Of a DNA stretch of 6,966 nt, positions 1 through 6,053 are shown in pieces. Origin of the DNA: DASPTB01 sp035623615 (GTDB lineage Bacteria; Actinomycetota; UBA4738). Numbering within the stretch: position 1 is the first letter of the stretch; every line of letters starts with the position of its first letter. The notes beneath the pieces are model-generated. The model did not search any database. It saw only the letters and a list, made by a program, of their open reading frames with translations, and had not been told where the DNA came from. Both the position numbers and the translations under genes were made by a program. Where the stretch lies: assembly GCA_035623615.1 (NCBI GenBank), contig DASPTB010000122.1, positions 1 to 6,966 of the forward strand. Direction: 5' to 3'.

Positions 1-1058
1 ATGCGTTCAAGTACACGGAGAAGGTCGAGATCCACTACGAGAAAGGGTGCACGGGGCACGACGAGCCCGAGCTGGATCCCGTGTCGGACATTCCCGGGTC
101 GGCGAAGAACCTGACGTGGCAGATCCAGCTGCCGGGTGACGGGACGTACCCGGAATCGTCGCTTGGGTTCGGGTTCTGGACCGGCGGCACGACCACGGAC
201 GAGACCCCGCACGCGTTGTTCGGCCAGGCGTTCCAGGAGCTCCAGTTCTACCCGGACACGCTCGTGTCCGCCTGCCACCCCAACGGAGGGTCCACGGCGA
301 CCCACGTCCCCAACACATGGACCGCGTGCTCGCCGGTGTGGCAGCTGTTCTACCAGCACCACGAGTACATCGAGAACGCGGCGTTCAACGGGATGCTGCC
401 CCACGGCACGAGCGGCAACCCGCTCGTCATGCACAGCGGCGACGTGCTGACCATTCACTACTTCACCACCAAGGCAAAGGACGGGTGGCACATCAAGGTC
501 ACCGACCTGACGACCGGCGACTCGGGGTCGATCGTTTTGAACAGCCCCGTCGCGGGCGCGCTCAATCCGGCCTTCGGCGTCCAGAAGATCGGAAACGCGC
601 TCGGCTGGGGCGCGGTGCACGACACCCCCGACTCGTTCGTCTGGGAGATCGGACACGGCGACCTGTGGGGGACGCCATCCTCCAAGTTCTGCCTGCCGGG
701 CCAGGTGATCTGCAACTCCTACGACGCGGCTCACTGGGCCGGCACCAACCCGATCCGGATCCAAGGCGTCACGTTCGCCGACGGAACCAAGGCGAACACC
801 TGGGCGACGGTGAGCGACTACGGCGGCGCGGACGAGATCCGCACGTATGGAAAGTGCCCCGTCTACGGCGCGCCGTACTGCATGTACCCGTGGTACGCGT
901 TCGACGGCAAGTCGTTCACCTTCGGCATCGACTACCCCGGGACGAAGGACGACTTCGGCCAGACCGCTCAGTACCAGTCGACGCTCGCCTGCGGCGGTCC
1001 GTTCGGTCCGAGGAGCACGTACTGCTCGCAGGTCATCAAGTCGCCGAAAGGTGGCTAG
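1..1058 (+). CDS. Cys-rich probable secreted protein, function unknown (5' partial)
   Basis: The reading frame is open from base 3 to a TAG at 1056-1058, giving 351 visible residues; the start and any signal peptide lie left of the window. The GTG at base 81 is internal, because the 26 codons before it continue the same kind of protein, including a Cys. I do not recognise a named family. The composition is that of a folded extracellular beta-rich protein: many Gly, Thr, Trp and Tyr, nine visible cysteines (about residues 16, 91, 109, 230, 237, 285, 293, 330, 341) that could form disulfides, and no membrane segment. Notable motifs are GQAFQELQFYPD (74-85), HSGDVLTIHYF (144-154), TDLTTGDSG (167-175), FVWEIGH (212-218), WATVSDYGG (247-255) and YPWYAFDG (295-302). 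The GD-strand-TTG pattern recalls concanavalin-like beta-sandwiches, possibly the G1 (eqolisin) peptidase fold, but this is speculation. It converges on the CPBP protease gene, with a shared terminator between them. The gene is sure; the function is unknown. Confidence 0.85.
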   Translation, partial: AFKYTEKVEIHYEKGCTGHDEPELDPVSDIPGSAKNLTWQIQLPGDGTYPESSLGFGFWTGGTTTDETPHALFGQAFQELQFYPDTLVSACHPNGGSTATHVPNTWTACSPVWQLFYQHHEYIENAAFNGMLPHGTSGNPLVMHSGDVLTIHYFTTKAKDGWHIKVTDLTTGDSGSIVLNSPVAGALNPAFGVQKIGNALGWGAVHDTPDSFVWEIGHGDLWGTPSSKFCLPGQVICNSYDAAHWAGTNPIRIQGVTFADGTKANTWATVSDYGGADEIRTYGKCPVYGAPYCMYPWYAFDGKSFTFGIDYPGTKDDFGQTAQYQSTLACGGPFGPRSTYCSQVIKSPKGG

Positions 1059-1073
1059 CAAAAAGACGCACGG

Positions 1074-1127
1074 AGACGACCCAAAGGTCGAACGGGGGCC
1101 CGGATCCGGGCCCCCGTTCGTCGTCTC
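1074..1127. terminator. Bidirectional terminator with a 32-bp perfect palindrome
   Basis: Bases 1089-1120 form a perfect 32-bp inverted repeat (each arm CGAACGGGGGCCCGGA or its complement, centre between 1104 and 1105, around GGATCC). Outer arms GAGACGAC (1074-1081) and GTCGTCTC (1120-1127) can also pair, leaving a short bulge on the left. It lies in the 77-bp gap between two convergent stop codons (1058 and 1136), where a shared terminator is expected. On the minus strand a T5 run (complement of 1061-1065) follows the stem by several bases; the plus strand has no U tract. The uninterrupted palindrome could also extrude as a cruciform or bind a dimeric protein, but the position favours termination. 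Confidence 0.75.
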
Positions 1128-1135
1128 GGAACGGA

Positions 1136-1915
1136 TCAGCCGCCAGGCAGGTGGGAGTGGAAGAGGATGTACCCGAGCCCCGCGAGCGTGTCGATCGTCG
1201 CGTGTGCCACGACGAGCGGCCACGTTCGGCGCCACCGGAGGAAGATCGCGCCGAAGAACAGGCCGAGCGCGAGGTTCCCCGCGAAGCCTCCCCACCCCTG
1301 GTACAGGTGATAGGAGCCCCGGAGCAACGCACTCATGCAGACCGCGACGCCGCCCGCGACGGCCAGTTGCTGGAGCCGGGTCACCAAGTATCCGACGACG
1401 ACGACCTCCTCGAGCAGGCCCGCCTCGATCGCCCCGAGGATGAGGATGGGAATCGTCCACCAGTGGTGCAGCGGAGGCGCCGGATTCACGAAGCGGTTGA
1501 CGTGCAGCGCCACCGAGCCGAAGTAGAACCCGAGGCCGACGGTCGCGACGATCGCCGCGAGCAGGAGGCCCCACGCGGCGTCGCTTCCGAGCCGCGACGT
1601 CCCGAGCCCGAAGTCGTCGATCGGCTCGGCGCTCCTGCGGGCGAGGTGCAGGACGAGGTAGACGGGCGCGAGCCCGAAGACGACCTCGGCCAACTGCGTC
1701 GCGAACGGCGCGACCGGATAGACCGCGACCGACACCCCGCTGATCGGTGCGGTCGCGAGATCGATGATCGAGTACACGGCGCTCGCCAGCAGCGACAGCG
1801 CCAGCACGATGAGGACCTCTTCGACCAGGGTCTGCCGTCCGCCCACGACCTCGGGCGGCGGAGGCGCCGGCGCGGCCCAGCCGCCGCTAGGGTCGCCCGA
1901 CAACCGTCGCGTCAC
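1136..1915 (-). CDS. CPBP (CAAX-like) family intramembrane metalloprotease
   Basis: This 259-residue multi-spanning membrane protein belongs to the CPBP/Abi family, whose members are membrane-embedded glutamate/histidine metalloproteases related to Rce1. The family motifs appear in order: EEVVVVGYL (E169, E170), LRGSYHLYQG (H203) and HATID (H238, D242). The classical first motif is EExxxR; here Val174 takes the Arg position, a variant I recall from other actinobacterial members. Hydrophobic segments lie near residues 31-55, 71-92, 113-138, 153-168, 184-198, 210-226 and 232-252. The first ~27 residues are a Pro/Gly-rich tail, probably cytoplasmic. The GTG start at 1915 lies inside the 3' end of the upstream lipoprotein gene (29-bp overlap, different frame) and has no clear Shine-Dalgarno, so translational coupling is likely. 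GTG at codon 24 or TTG at codon 5 are alternative starts. The substrate is unknown; prokaryotic relatives act in bacteriocin immunity, protein processing or membrane sensing. Family assignment is firm, activity is inferred. Confidence 0.88.
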   Translation of the reverse strand: MTRRLSGDPSGGWAAPAPPPPEVVGGRQTLVEEVLIVLALSLLASAVYSIIDLATAPISGVSVAVYPVAPFATQLAEVVFGLAPVYLVLHLARRSAEPIDDFGLGTSRLGSDAAWGLLLAAIVATVGLGFYFGSVALHVNRFVNPAPPLHHWWTIPILILGAIEAGLLEEVVVVGYLVTRLQQLAVAGGVAVCMSALLRGSYHLYQGWGGFAGNLALGLFFGAIFLRWRRTWPLVVAHATIDTLAGLGYILFHSHLPGG

Positions 1916-3908
1916 TCGAGAAATCCACGTGCAGCGGAATCACGCCCCCCGGGAGCAGCAGGTCGAGGCCGTCGGGATAGCGGAGCAGGCCTCCCCGTCT
2001 GCCCGGTCCGTTCTGGCGACCGTACTGCCAGACGATTCGATCGGTCGCCGGATCGACGAGCACCACCCGATGGCCGTAATCGTCGCACACGGCGACGAGA
2101 CCGTTCGGAAGCGGCGCACCGAGGCTCGGGTGCTGCAGCATGCCGCGGCCGGAGGAAGGCCCGTAGGACCACAGGACCTTGCCGGAGCCCGTGAAGCGCA
2201 CGATCCGGCCGGGGGTCTGGTAGTCGACCGCCAGGTACGTGCCGTCGGCGAGGCGTTGCGGGTCGGAAGGGACCGGGACGCCGGGAACGCGAAGCGACCA
2301 TCTGACCCTCCCCGAGGATGTCACTCGGTCGATCCGTCCGCCGTTCAGCTCGCTCACCAGAAGGTCACCGCCCGGAAGCGGCGTGTCGCCGTTCGGGTAG
2401 CCCACGGTGGCGGGGAGGCCGGGAGAGCAGTTGCCCGTCCGGCCGATCTGCCGCGTCGGCGTGCCGCGCGGACCGAAGAAGAGGATGCGGCAGTTGAGCG
2501 CGTCGGCGACGACGACGCCCCCGCCCGGGTAGGGATAGACATCGTCGGGCTGATGCAGGAATCCGCGGCGCGACCCTGGAACACCGCTCGTACCGTAGGA
2601 CCACAGCCACCTGCCGCTCGGGTACGCGATCTCGGCGATGACGTCGTTGTCCTCCTCATTGAGAAGGATGGCGTGGCCGCCGTGGACCCAAAACGCGTCG
2701 TCCGGGTAATAGAACCGGTGCGGCGGCGGAGGTAGCGACGGCGACGGGTAGCGCCACACGATCTGCTTCTGCGCGTTGACCACCAGCAGGCGGTTGTTGC
2801 CGCGGTCGGCGATCACCATCAATCCCGCGAAGGGTCGGATCGACGCGTCCGACGCCTGGGCGGACCCCGTCGACGACAGCGACGGCGACGGGGATGGTTG
2901 GGACGGAGCGAGAACCAGCGAGGCAACGGAGATCTGCGACAGCGTGGCCCCGCTCCATCCGCCCAGCATCCACGCGCGACCGCCGAGCGTCGCGACGCCG
3001 GCATCGCCGAACGCCACCGGCAACGTTCCCGCGGACCGCACCTTTCCCGCACCGACGTCGACGGAGAAGACGCGGTTCGTTGGACCACCCGGGACGGCGA
3101 GACCTCCGGCCACGAAGGGGATTCCGCCGAGCGTGAACGCCCCGGCTTGCGACAGTGGCGAGGACAGCGTGCCGATCCGGTCGACGTCGCCGGTCGCCGG
3201 GTCGACCAACCAGACCCCGTCGACCGGGCCGGACGACGAAACGCCGCCCGCGACGACGATCTTCCCGTTCGCGATCGTCGCCGCCGGGTAGCGAACGGGA
3301 ACGGGAAGCTCGGCAACCTTCCGGAAGGAACGCCCGTCGGTGGTTGCGTACACCGCTCCCTGCGGCGACGAGCCGTCGTAGCCGCCGACGAGATACACCG
3401 TTCCCCCGGAGGAGACGGCCGCCAGGTCGGCGAGCGGGTGCGGCAGGTGGCCGGCGACGGCCGACCGATAGGACTGCAGCCCGAACGTCTGCACCAGACT
3501 CCCAACCGAGCCGGCGCCGCCCCCGAAGACGAACAACCGCTTCCCGATCACGGCCCCGGCGGCGTCGTGGACCGGATGCGGCAGCGACCCGAGCGCCGCA
3601 AGGTTGCCGTTCCCGGGATCCAGGCGGAACACCCCGTCCGCGGACGCGCCGGACGCGGCGAGACCCCCTGCGAGGTAGATGCTGCCGCCCGAGGCGACCG
3701 CCACCTCGCGCTGGACCGGCGCAGGCAGCGGGTACCCGGCCCGGCGGATCCGAAGGACCATGGATGGCGTCGCGGAGGTGGGCGCCCCTCGGGAGGGACC
3801 GGGCGTCGACGGAGCGCCGGTGCACGATTGGGCGAAAATGGCCGCCGCGAGGGCGAACGCGAGGATCCCCGCCCGCCCGGCGAGGCGAGTTCGGTGCGCG
3901 CCGCTCAC
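1887..3908 (-). CDS. Putative lipoprotein with kelch-type and NHL/PQQ-like beta-propellers
   Basis: This 673-residue protein starts at GTG 3908. Residues 1-28 look like an export signal: Arg-rich n-region (RTRLAGR), hydrophobic core at 15-26, then AQSC with Cys29 as a possible lipidation site. The lipobox is weak, since -3 is Ala rather than Leu. Residues ~60-332 carry six kelch-like repeats, seen as Gly-Gly doublets at about 81, 129, 175, 221, 268 and 316 (46-48 residue period) with LP turns between them. A Pro/Ser linker (333-356) joins a second propeller (~360-660). Its blades are marked by ADRGNNR (367), LNEEDND (416), ADALNCRI (468), SELNGGRI (519), VDYQTPGRI (561) and CDDYGHR (608), plus W-x-Y strands such as VWRY, LWSYG and VWQYG. 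This resembles NHL or PQQ-type repeats. No catalytic residues are evident; a binding or scaffold role outside the membrane is an inference. It ends with TAG at 1887-1889, inside the CPBP gene, so the two probably form an operon. Confidence 0.85.
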   Translation of the reverse strand: MSGAHRTRLAGRAGILAFALAAAIFAQSCTGAPSTPGPSRGAPTSATPSMVLRIRRAGYPLPAPVQREVAVASGGSIYLAGGLAASGASADGVFRLDPGNGNLAALGSLPHPVHDAAGAVIGKRLFVFGGGAGSVGSLVQTFGLQSYRSAVAGHLPHPLADLAAVSSGGTVYLVGGYDGSSPQGAVYATTDGRSFRKVAELPVPVRYPAATIANGKIVVAGGVSSSGPVDGVWLVDPATGDVDRIGTLSSPLSQAGAFTLGGIPFVAGGLAVPGGPTNRVFSVDVGAGKVRSAGTLPVAFGDAGVATLGGRAWMLGGWSGATLSQISVASLVLAPSQPSPSPSLSSTGSAQASDASIRPFAGLMVIADRGNNRLLVVNAQKQIVWRYPSPSLPPPPHRFYYPDDAFWVHGGHAILLNEEDNDVIAEIAYPSGRWLWSYGTSGVPGSRRGFLHQPDDVYPYPGGGVVVADALNCRILFFGPRGTPTRQIGRTGNCSPGLPATVGYPNGDTPLPGGDLLVSELNGGRIDRVTSSGRVRWSLRVPGVPVPSDPQRLADGTYLAVDYQTPGRIVRFTGSGKVLWSYGPSSGRGMLQHPSLGAPLPNGLVAVCDDYGHRVVLVDPATDRIVWQYGRQNGPGRRGGLLRYPDGLDLLLPGGVIPLHVDFSSDATVVGRP

Positions 3909-3914
3909 GCGCGG

Positions 3915-3920
3915 AGTCTA
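3915..3920 (-). promoter_or_regulatory. Candidate -10 box for a leaderless transcript of the propeller lipoprotein
   Basis: On the minus strand TAGACT (a TANNNT match) ends six bases before the GTG at 3908. No purine-rich Shine-Dalgarno lies between or just upstream. That spacing would place transcription initiation at or next to the start codon, the arrangement of leaderless mRNAs common in actinobacteria. No convincing -35 is visible about 17 bp upstream. The 103-bp gap to the methyltransferase stop (3909-4011) holds only one other minor structure, a 5-bp inverted repeat TTCGC/GCGAA at 3971-3985. Inferred from sequence alone. Confidence 0.45.
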
Positions 3921-4011
3921 CGGGGAGGGTCCTGTCGTTCCGGTTGGCGCCGTGTGGAGGAGGCGTGGAGTTCGCGTCGTGCGAAGAAGTGCAGTGGCTC
4001 GGGCGGCGGGC

Positions 4012-4743
4012 TCAGGCGGCGGGCGGGGTGGTGCACTCCCACACCCGCAGCTCCCAAAGGAGGCGGCTCCCGCGGCGGATGAGGTTCACCATGCCGGAGT
4101 CCATCAGCTTGCGGACGACGGCTGCGTCGGCGACCTTGCCGGGGAGCGGCAGGAGCCGTTCACGGAGCTTGTGGATCCGGGCCTCTCCGAAGATCCGGCG
4201 AGCGGTCCGCAGCACTGCCCCCTCGTCCTGGATGGTCCCGGTCGGCAGGTACAGCCGACCCCCGGGCGCCAGATGATCGCTTGCCGCCTCGAGCATCGCG
4301 ACGGGAAGCTCCGCCCCGGTCGGCCCGCCGGCGAAGCCGCCGGGGAACCAGTCCGACAGGTCGGCAAGCTCGTCCGGAATCCCCGAGACGTCGCCGATCA
4401 CGACGTTGGCCCGGATTCCCTGCAGCGGCTCGAAGAGCGAGCCGAGCCGAAAATCGGTGCGGTCCGAGAGCGAGAGACGCTCGGCGTTGCGCTGCGAGCA
4501 GACCACCGCGGCCGGGTTCATGTCGGTCCCGTAGACTCGGGATGCTCCAAGGCGGGCGGCCACGAAGGAGAGGATTCCGCTCCCGCACCCGACGTCGATG
4601 ACGGTTTCGCCCGGGTTGATGACCAGGCCCTCGGCGATCTCGCGGCTGGTGCTGGTCGGGCGGAAGACGCCCTCGTCGAGGACCACGGAGAAGGGGCCCG
4701 AGGGGCCCTCCCAGGTGAACTCGCGCTGAGCGGCTTGGAGCAT
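4012..4743 (-). CDS. Class I SAM-dependent methyltransferase, substrate unknown
   Basis: This 243-residue cytosolic enzyme has a Rossmann-type methyltransferase core. Motif I is VIDVGCGSG (48-56), the AdoMet-binding glycine loop, followed by the acidic end of beta-2 in VYGTDMNP (Asp74). The N-terminal part (DEGVFRPTSTSREIAEGL, ~23-40) resembles the region just before motif I in HemK/PrmC- and PrmA-like enzymes. Where N-methyltransferases of protein Gln or of DNA carry NPPY, this protein has IGDVSGIPDE (116-125), so it is not a canonical PrmC or adenine methylase. LAPGGRLYLPTG (~158-169) fits the usual post-core strand. The C-terminal ~75 residues are basic then hydrophobic, without a recognised motif. 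The ATG at 4743 has no good Shine-Dalgarno at normal spacing. It is divergent from the Eis-like gene and is followed, after 103 bp on the same strand, by the lipoprotein gene, which seems to have its own promoter. Family is sure; substrate cannot be read from the sequence. Confidence 0.85.
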   Translation of the reverse strand: MLQAAQREFTWEGPSGPFSVVLDEGVFRPTSTSREIAEGLVINPGETVIDVGCGSGILSFVAARLGASRVYGTDMNPAAVVCSQRNAERLSLSDRTDFRLGSLFEPLQGIRANVVIGDVSGIPDELADLSDWFPGGFAGGPTGAELPVAMLEAASDHLAPGGRLYLPTGTIQDEGAVLRTARRIFGEARIHKLRERLLPLPGKVADAAVVRKLMDSGMVNLIRRGSRLLWELRVWECTTPPAA

Positions 4744-4746
4744 GTC

Positions 4747-4762
4747 GGAGAAAGCTTACTCC
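4747..4762. promoter_or_regulatory. Imperfect palindrome and candidate -10 in the divergent promoter region
   Basis: GGAGAAAGCTTACTCC is a 16-bp inverted repeat with seven of eight pairs matching, only 3 bp upstream of the methyltransferase ATG. It contains TAAGCT on the minus strand (4758 to 4753), a TANNNT -10 candidate nine bases before that ATG, which would give a leader of only a few bases. A palindrome over a -10 box between divergent genes is a typical operator position, but short palindromes around AAGCTT arise by chance, so this is tentative. The rest of the 72-bp gap (4744-4815) also has a 5-bp inverted repeat, ACGGC (4771-4775) and GCCGT (4784-4788). Confidence 0.35.
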
Positions 4763-4789
4763 CCGGCGTCACGGCACGGTAGCGCCGTC

Positions 4790-4805
4790 AGGGGAAGGGA
4801 AAGGG
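4790..4805 (+). promoter_or_regulatory. Purine-rich ribosome binding site of the Eis-like gene
   Basis: AGGGGAAGGGAAAGGG is an uninterrupted 16-base purine run ending 10 bases before the GTG at 4816. It offers several Shine-Dalgarno-like AGGG/AAGGG registers and supports 4816 over the in-frame GTG at 4822, although AGG at 4813-4815 could serve the latter. It contrasts with the minus-strand genes here, which lack such a site. Confidence 0.5.
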
Positions 4806-4815
4806 CCGGACCAGG

Positions 4816-6033
4816 GTGGACGTGCGGATCCGGGAGGTCGCTCCCGAAGAGGGCAGGGCGCTGTTCGCGGCCATCGAGGCCAGCTTCAGCGCTCGTCTCG
4901 ACGAGGCCGAGCTCGCCTCGGAGCTGTCCGTCTTCGAGCCCGACCGGGCGCTCGCCGCAGTCGACGACGGAGGGATCGTCGGCGGCGTCGGCGCCTACAC
5001 GCTGGAGGTCTCGGTGCCGGGCGGCGAGCTGCCGATGGCCGGCATCACCGGCGTAGGGGTCCTTCCGACGCATCGGCGCCGAGGGGTTCTCACCGCGCTG
5101 ATCCGGCGCCAGATGGACGATCTCCGCGAACGCGGCGAGGTCCTCGCCGGGCTGTGGGCGTCGGAAGGATCGATCTACGGGCGGTTCGGGTACGCGCCCG
5201 CGGTCCTCGCCGCCGAGCTCTCGGTCGCGCGGGCTCGCTCGCGGTTCGCGCGCGATCCGGCGCGATCGGGCGCCATTCGCCTCGTGGACAAGGCGGCGGC
5301 GCTCCAGGCCATGAGCGGACCCTACGACGCGGTCCGGCGTACGGTGCCCGGCATGATGGCCCGGTCCGACGAGTGGTGGGGCCACGCCTTCGCCGACCTC
5401 GAGAGCTGGCGCGACGGCGGCGGCGCGCTCCTGTTCGCGATTCACGAGGACGCCGGCGAGATCGACGGTTACGCCGCGTACCGGGTCATCCATCACTGGC
5501 ACCAGGCCACCGGCAATGTCCTTCGGGTTCAGGAGCTGGCAGCGTCGAACGACTCAGCCCACGCGGATCTCTGGCGCTACTGCCTGGACGTGGACCTGAT
5601 CGAGACGATCGAGGCGACGCTGCGGCCCGTCGACGAGCCGCTCGCGCTCCTCCTGGCGGATCCGCGGGCGGTCACCACGCGCCTGCGCGATTCGCTGTGG
5701 CTGCGGCCCATCGACGTGTCCGGCGCCCTGGCGGGCCGACGGTACGCGGCCGAGGGTTCGCTCGTCCTCGACGTGGCGGACGAGTTCTGTCCGTGGAACA
5801 CCGGCACCTACGTCCTCGAGGGCGGCCCCGAGGGCGCTGCGTGTGCTCGGGGCGGCGGGTCGCCCGACCTCTCGCTGTCGGTGGCCGACCTCGGCGCCGC
5901 GTTCCTGGGCGGCACCCGGCCGTCGTCGCTGGCACGCGCCGGGCGAGTGGTCGAGCACGTGCCGGGAGCCCTCGCGCGAGCGGACGCGATGTTCGGCTGG
6001 GACCGCGCGCCCTGGTGCCCGAACCACTTCTGA
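4816..6033 (+). CDS. Eis-family GNAT N-acetyltransferase
   Basis: This 405-residue protein matches the Eis (enhanced intracellular survival) family over its full length; Mycobacterium tuberculosis Eis has 402 residues. Eis-type enzymes transfer acetyl from acetyl-CoA to amines, including aminoglycosides in M. tuberculosis, and are built from two GNAT domains plus a C-terminal sterol-carrier-like domain. The acetyl-CoA loop is seen in GVGVLPTHRRRGVLTALI (79-96). The motif SEGSIYGRFGYAP (116-128) holds Tyr121, which aligns by motif with catalytic Tyr126 of Eis. The chain ends in NHF, so the terminal carboxylate on Phe, used as a base in Eis, is kept. Thr78 stands where I place Ser83 of Eis. Later landmarks are ELAASNDSAHADLWRY (~239-254), LWLRPIDVSGAL (~295-306) and LGGTRPSSLARAGRV (~364-378). 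The GTG start has a purine-rich binding site. The gene diverges from the methyltransferase and meets livM tail to tail. Family is firm; the natural substrate is unknown, and resistance should not be assumed. Confidence 0.92.
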   Translation: MDVRIREVAPEEGRALFAAIEASFSARLDEAELASELSVFEPDRALAAVDDGGIVGGVGAYTLEVSVPGGELPMAGITGVGVLPTHRRRGVLTALIRRQMDDLRERGEVLAGLWASEGSIYGRFGYAPAVLAAELSVARARSRFARDPARSGAIRLVDKAAALQAMSGPYDAVRRTVPGMMARSDEWWGHAFADLESWRDGGGALLFAIHEDAGEIDGYAAYRVIHHWHQATGNVLRVQELAASNDSAHADLWRYCLDVDLIETIEATLRPVDEPLALLLADPRAVTTRLRDSLWLRPIDVSGALAGRRYAAEGSLVLDVADEFCPWNTGTYVLEGGPEGAACARGGGSPDLSLSVADLGAAFLGGTRPSSLARAGRVVEHVPGALARADAMFGWDRAPWCPNHF

Positions 6034-6035
6034 TC

Positions 6036-6051
6036 CGCCGGCGCCTCGGCG
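6036..6051. terminator. Weak GC hairpin between convergent genes
   Basis: The 20-bp gap between the acetyltransferase TGA (6033) and the livM stop (6054) contains CGCCG (6036-6040) and CGGCG (6047-6051) around a six-base loop. It could be a small shared terminator, but the stem is only 5 bp, there is no T run on either strand, and such repeats are common at this GC content. Confidence 0.25.
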
Positions 6052-6053
6052 CG

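Noticed and set aside
1..3. ATG at the first base as a gene start
   Set aside because: That frame reaches a stop after fewer than 40 basic codons; the real coding frame begins at base 3 and is continuous from the left edge.
317..2194. Long plus-strand open frame of 625 codons crossing the convergent region
   Set aside because: It is extremely Arg/Asp/Glu-rich without domain character, runs over the real gene at 3-1058 in another frame, through the terminator palindrome and antisense to the CPBP gene. It is a by-product of high GC.
2868..2899. Repetitive GAC/GGC-rich stretch as a tandem repeat or CRISPR-like element
   Set aside because: It is explained by coding for the Pro/Ser linker on the minus strand, and has no regular repeat-spacer pattern.
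3971..3985. Inverted repeat TTCGC/GCGAA downstream of the methyltransferase as a terminator
   Set aside because: Only a 5-bp stem with a 5-base loop and no T run on the minus strand; too weak to call.
2898..4082. Plus-strand open frame of 394 codons antisense to the propeller lipoprotein
   Set aside because: Low-complexity Arg/Gly/Asp translation, while the opposite strand shows regular kelch repeats and a signal sequence.
4756..5502. Minus-strand open frame of 248 codons antisense to the acetyltransferase
   Set aside because: No recognisable motif, and the plus-strand frame matches the Eis family along its whole length.
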